In this document: positions 5,572 to 6,735 of the stretch, one piece after another
Position numbering within the stretch: the first letter of the stretch is position 1
Layout: every line of letters starts with the position of its first letter
Origin: Deltaproteobacteria bacterium
GTDB lineage: Bacteria > Desulfobacterota > DSM-4660 > Desulfatiglandales > HGW-15
Length of the DNA: 6,735 nucleotides
Assembly (NCBI GenBank): GCA_016926135.1
Contig: JAFGPH010000048.1
Location: forward strand, 1 to 6,735
Direction of reading: 5' to 3'
Translations under genes and position numbers: made by a program
Notes under the pieces: model-generated
The model's database searches: none
The model's input: the letters and a program-made list of their open reading frames with translations, nothing else
What the model was told of the DNA's origin: nothing

Positions 5572-6180
5572 ATGAAAGTTGTTGTCAGCTCCACAGGAAA
5601 CCATTTGGATTCCCCGATTGACCCTCGCTTTGGACGGTGTGCGTACTTCATTTTTGTGGAAACCGATGACATGTCGTACGAAGCCCACGAGAATCAGAGC
5701 ATGTCGCTGGGGGGAGGGGCGGGGATTCAGTCCGCCCAGTTCGTGATCAATCAAGGAGCCAAGGTGGTGATCACGGGAAACTGCGGGCCCAACGCGGTGA
5801 GGACGTTGTCCGCCGCGGGTATAGATCTGATCCTGGGACAGGTGGAAACCGTCAGGCAGGCGGTGGAAGATTTCAAGAGCGGCCGCCTGAAGGCCTCCAC
5901 GGCACCCAATGTGCCCGATCACTATGGAATGGGCGGAAGAGGGGGCGGGGCAGGCATGGGTCGTGGTGGAGGCAGAGGGATGGGACGCGGTATGGGCATG
6001 GGGCGCGGCATGGGTAGAGGCTTTGCGACCGGAACGGGAGACACTGCTCCATCCGGGGCCAACCCACCGGGCAGACCGGAAATGCGGCAGGACTTGGCAG
6101 CCCTGAAAGAAGAGGCCCGGGATCTTATGCAAAAGATGGAGGCCATCCAGGAGAAGATCAAGAGAATGGAGGAGGATTAA
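5572..6180 (+). CDS. NifX-like domain protein with Gly/Met/Arg-rich linker and coiled-coil tail, 202 aa
   Basis: Residues 1-115 are a second NifX/orange-protein-like domain (PF02579 family): MKVVVSS, IDPRFGRCAYF at 16-26, GGGAGIQSAQF at 48-57, and ITGNCGPNAVRTLSAAGI at 67-84. Cysteines are Cys23 and Cys71. A low-complexity tract at about 119-150, made of GRGMG-type units, follows. A Pro-rich spacer and then a charged amphipathic helix, about 172-202 (ALKEEARDLMQKMEAIQEKI), probably form a coiled coil. The tail resembles the small Met/Gly-rich DUF5320 proteins often encoded beside such genes, so this may be a fusion. The start at 5572 has AAGGAG at 5559-5564; an in-frame ATG at 5476 would add 32 non-family residues and is rejected. 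It lies 111 bases after the first NifX-like gene and 14 bases before the third. Confidence 0.88.
   Translation: MKVVVSSTGNHLDSPIDPRFGRCAYFIFVETDDMSYEAHENQSMSLGGGAGIQSAQFVINQGAKVVITGNCGPNAVRTLSAAGIDLILGQVETVRQAVEDFKSGRLKASTAPNVPDHYGMGGRGGGAGMGRGGGRGMGRGMGMGRGMGRGFATGTGDTAPSGANPPGRPEMRQDLAALKEEARDLMQKMEAIQEKIKRMEED
5926..6021 (+). repeat. Degenerate tandem repeat encoding the Gly/Met/Arg tract
   Basis: This stretch is a run of imperfect GGNATGGG/GGNCGNGG-type units encoding GMGRG and GRGMG repeats inside the second NifX-like gene. It is purine-rich and strongly G-biased compared with flanking coding sequence. Such a tract is prone to slippage, so its length may vary between strains. Multiple GGG and GG runs could also fold as G-rich structure on the + strand. 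Confidence 0.6.
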
Positions 6181-6194
6181 CGGGGTCATCTCTC

Positions 6195-6638
6195 ATGAGG
6201 ATAGCCATCCCGGTCTGGGAAGACAAGGTATCGCCGCTGCTGGACACGGCATCGAGGCTCCTGGTTGTGGATGTGGAAGACCGGAGCGAGGTCTCAAGGC
6301 TTGAGATCTACCTGGACGAGCAGCAGATTTCGCGACGATGTTTGCGAATCCAGGGCCTTGATGTTAATGTCCTCATTTGCGGCGCCATATCCATGTCTTT
6401 CTTTCGCATGCTCACCGCATCGGGGATTGAAGTGATCGCGGGGATATCGGGCCCCGCGGAGGATGTGCTCCGCGTCTGCCTGAAAGGGCGTCTGGCCGAG
6501 TCCGGTTTCTTCATGCCGGGGTGCAGGGGCGATGCCCTGTATGGGCGTTTTGGGTTTTCGGCGCTTGATCAGACTCGAAAGAAATCGGGCAAGAGAAAAG
6601 CGCAGGAGGGAAGGGTGGAGCCCGGAGGCGAAGTTTGA
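6195..6638 (+). CDS. NifX/orange-protein-like protein, divergent third copy, 147 aa
   Basis: This is a third member of the dinitrogenase Fe-Mo cofactor biosynthesis family (PF02579). It starts MRIAIPVWEDKVSPLLDTAS, matching the family's first strand and loop. In place of the TGNCGP loop of its two neighbours it has LICGAISMSFFRMLTASGIEV at about 60-80, a known variant of the same turn. It ends with KGRLAESGFFMPGCRGD at 98-112, then a basic tail (KKSGKRK). Cysteines are Cys49, Cys62, Cys94 and Cys110, more than in the upstream copies. No strong Shine-Dalgarno precedes 6195, but it begins 14 bases after the preceding stop and may be translationally coupled. It probably belongs to the same sigma-54 operon. 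The differing motif suggests a role distinct from the other two. Confidence 0.82.
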   Translation: MRIAIPVWEDKVSPLLDTASRLLVVDVEDRSEVSRLEIYLDEQQISRRCLRIQGLDVNVLICGAISMSFFRMLTASGIEVIAGISGPAEDVLRVCLKGRLAESGFFMPGCRGDALYGRFGFSALDQTRKKSGKRKAQEGRVEPGGEV

Positions 6639-6676
6639 ATGAGGATCATCAAAAGGAGGTTTCGATAGAAACGGCT

Positions 6677-6735
6677 ATGGAAAAGCAATGTTCAGTAGCA
6701 AATGATCGCGATAAGCAGCACCAGATGCAGGATGA
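6677..6735 (+). CDS. N-terminus of an ORF cut by the window end (possible Mrp/NBP35-type ATPase)
   Basis: An ATG at 6677 opens a frame that stays open to the window end, 19 codons: MEKQCSVANDRDKQHQMQDE-like, with the last codon incomplete. An AAGGAGG sequence at 6653-6659 is 17 bases upstream, too far for normal use. A GTTTC-GATA-GAAAC hairpin at 6659-6672 could bring it nearer. The polar N-terminus with an early Cys resembles NBP35/Mrp-type P-loop ATPases (Fe-S carriers) that commonly follow NifX-like genes in anaerobes. No P-loop is visible, so that identity is a guess from context. The downstream sequence would settle it. Confidence 0.4.
   Translation, partial: MEKQCSVANDRDKQHQMQD

Noticed and set aside
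5301..5786. 15-base direct repeat CACGGGAAACTGCGG (5301-5315 and 5772-5786) as a recombination or attachment site
   Set aside because: It encodes the conserved TGNCG motif in both paralogues, so shared coding constraint or duplication explains it.
5566..6189. 207-codon open frame on the minus strand, antisense to the second NifX-like gene
   Set aside because: Low-complexity product created by reading the GRGMG repeat backwards; the sense gene has clear motifs and a Shine-Dalgarno.
5098..6638. Naming the three genes nifX/nifY as nitrogenase maturation genes
   Set aside because: No nifH, nifD, nifK, nifE, nifN or nifB is seen in the window, and the same fold is common outside nitrogen fixation in anaerobes.

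Overview
The window has the GC-rich, compact look of a strictly anaerobic bacterium, most likely a sulfate- or metal-reducing Desulfobacterota (the former Deltaproteobacteria). The assignment rests on gene content: a double-feoA/feoB iron operon with an OprB-type porin, and a cluster of NifX/orange-protein-like genes of the kind found mainly in anaerobes. Taxonomy is inferred; no rRNA or housekeeping marker is present.

Left half (1-4074, all + strand): a ferrous-iron uptake operon. It holds the end of a first feoA, a complete second feoA, feoB, a small FeoB-associated Cys-rich membrane protein, and an OprB-family outer-membrane porin. A perfect palindrome resembling a DtxR/IdeR-type metal box (427-442), with a promoter-like -35/-10 pair around it, lies between the second feoA and feoB, so feoB may have its own iron-responsive promoter. 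A probable intrinsic terminator follows the porin at 4115-4144.

Middle (4168-5097): a 54-residue putative secreted peptide of unknown function (+) converges on a minus-strand NifU/IscU-like Fe-S scaffold that carries an N-terminal transmembrane helix. The two stop codons fall inside one 8-bp hairpin. The 298-bp region between the scaffold gene and the next + gene holds a 10-bp inverted repeat (4806-4841), a good sigma-54 -24/-12 promoter (4949-4964) and a 13-bp leader hairpin (5017-5053).

Right half (5098-6735, + strand): three consecutive genes of the NifX/NifB-C-terminal/orange-protein fold (dinitrogenase Fe-Mo cofactor biosynthesis family). The second has a Gly/Met/Arg-rich linker and a C-terminal coiled coil. 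The start of a fourth ORF is cut by the window edge and might be an Mrp/NBP35-type ATPase. The arrangement recalls the sigma-54-controlled, divergently transcribed orange-protein (orp) loci of Desulfovibrio.

Taken together, the left half imports Fe2+ while the scaffold and NifX-like proteins would handle iron-sulfur or mixed-metal clusters. A functional link between the halves is inferred from proximity only. No tRNA, rRNA, CRISPR array, insertion sequence or other mobile element was seen.
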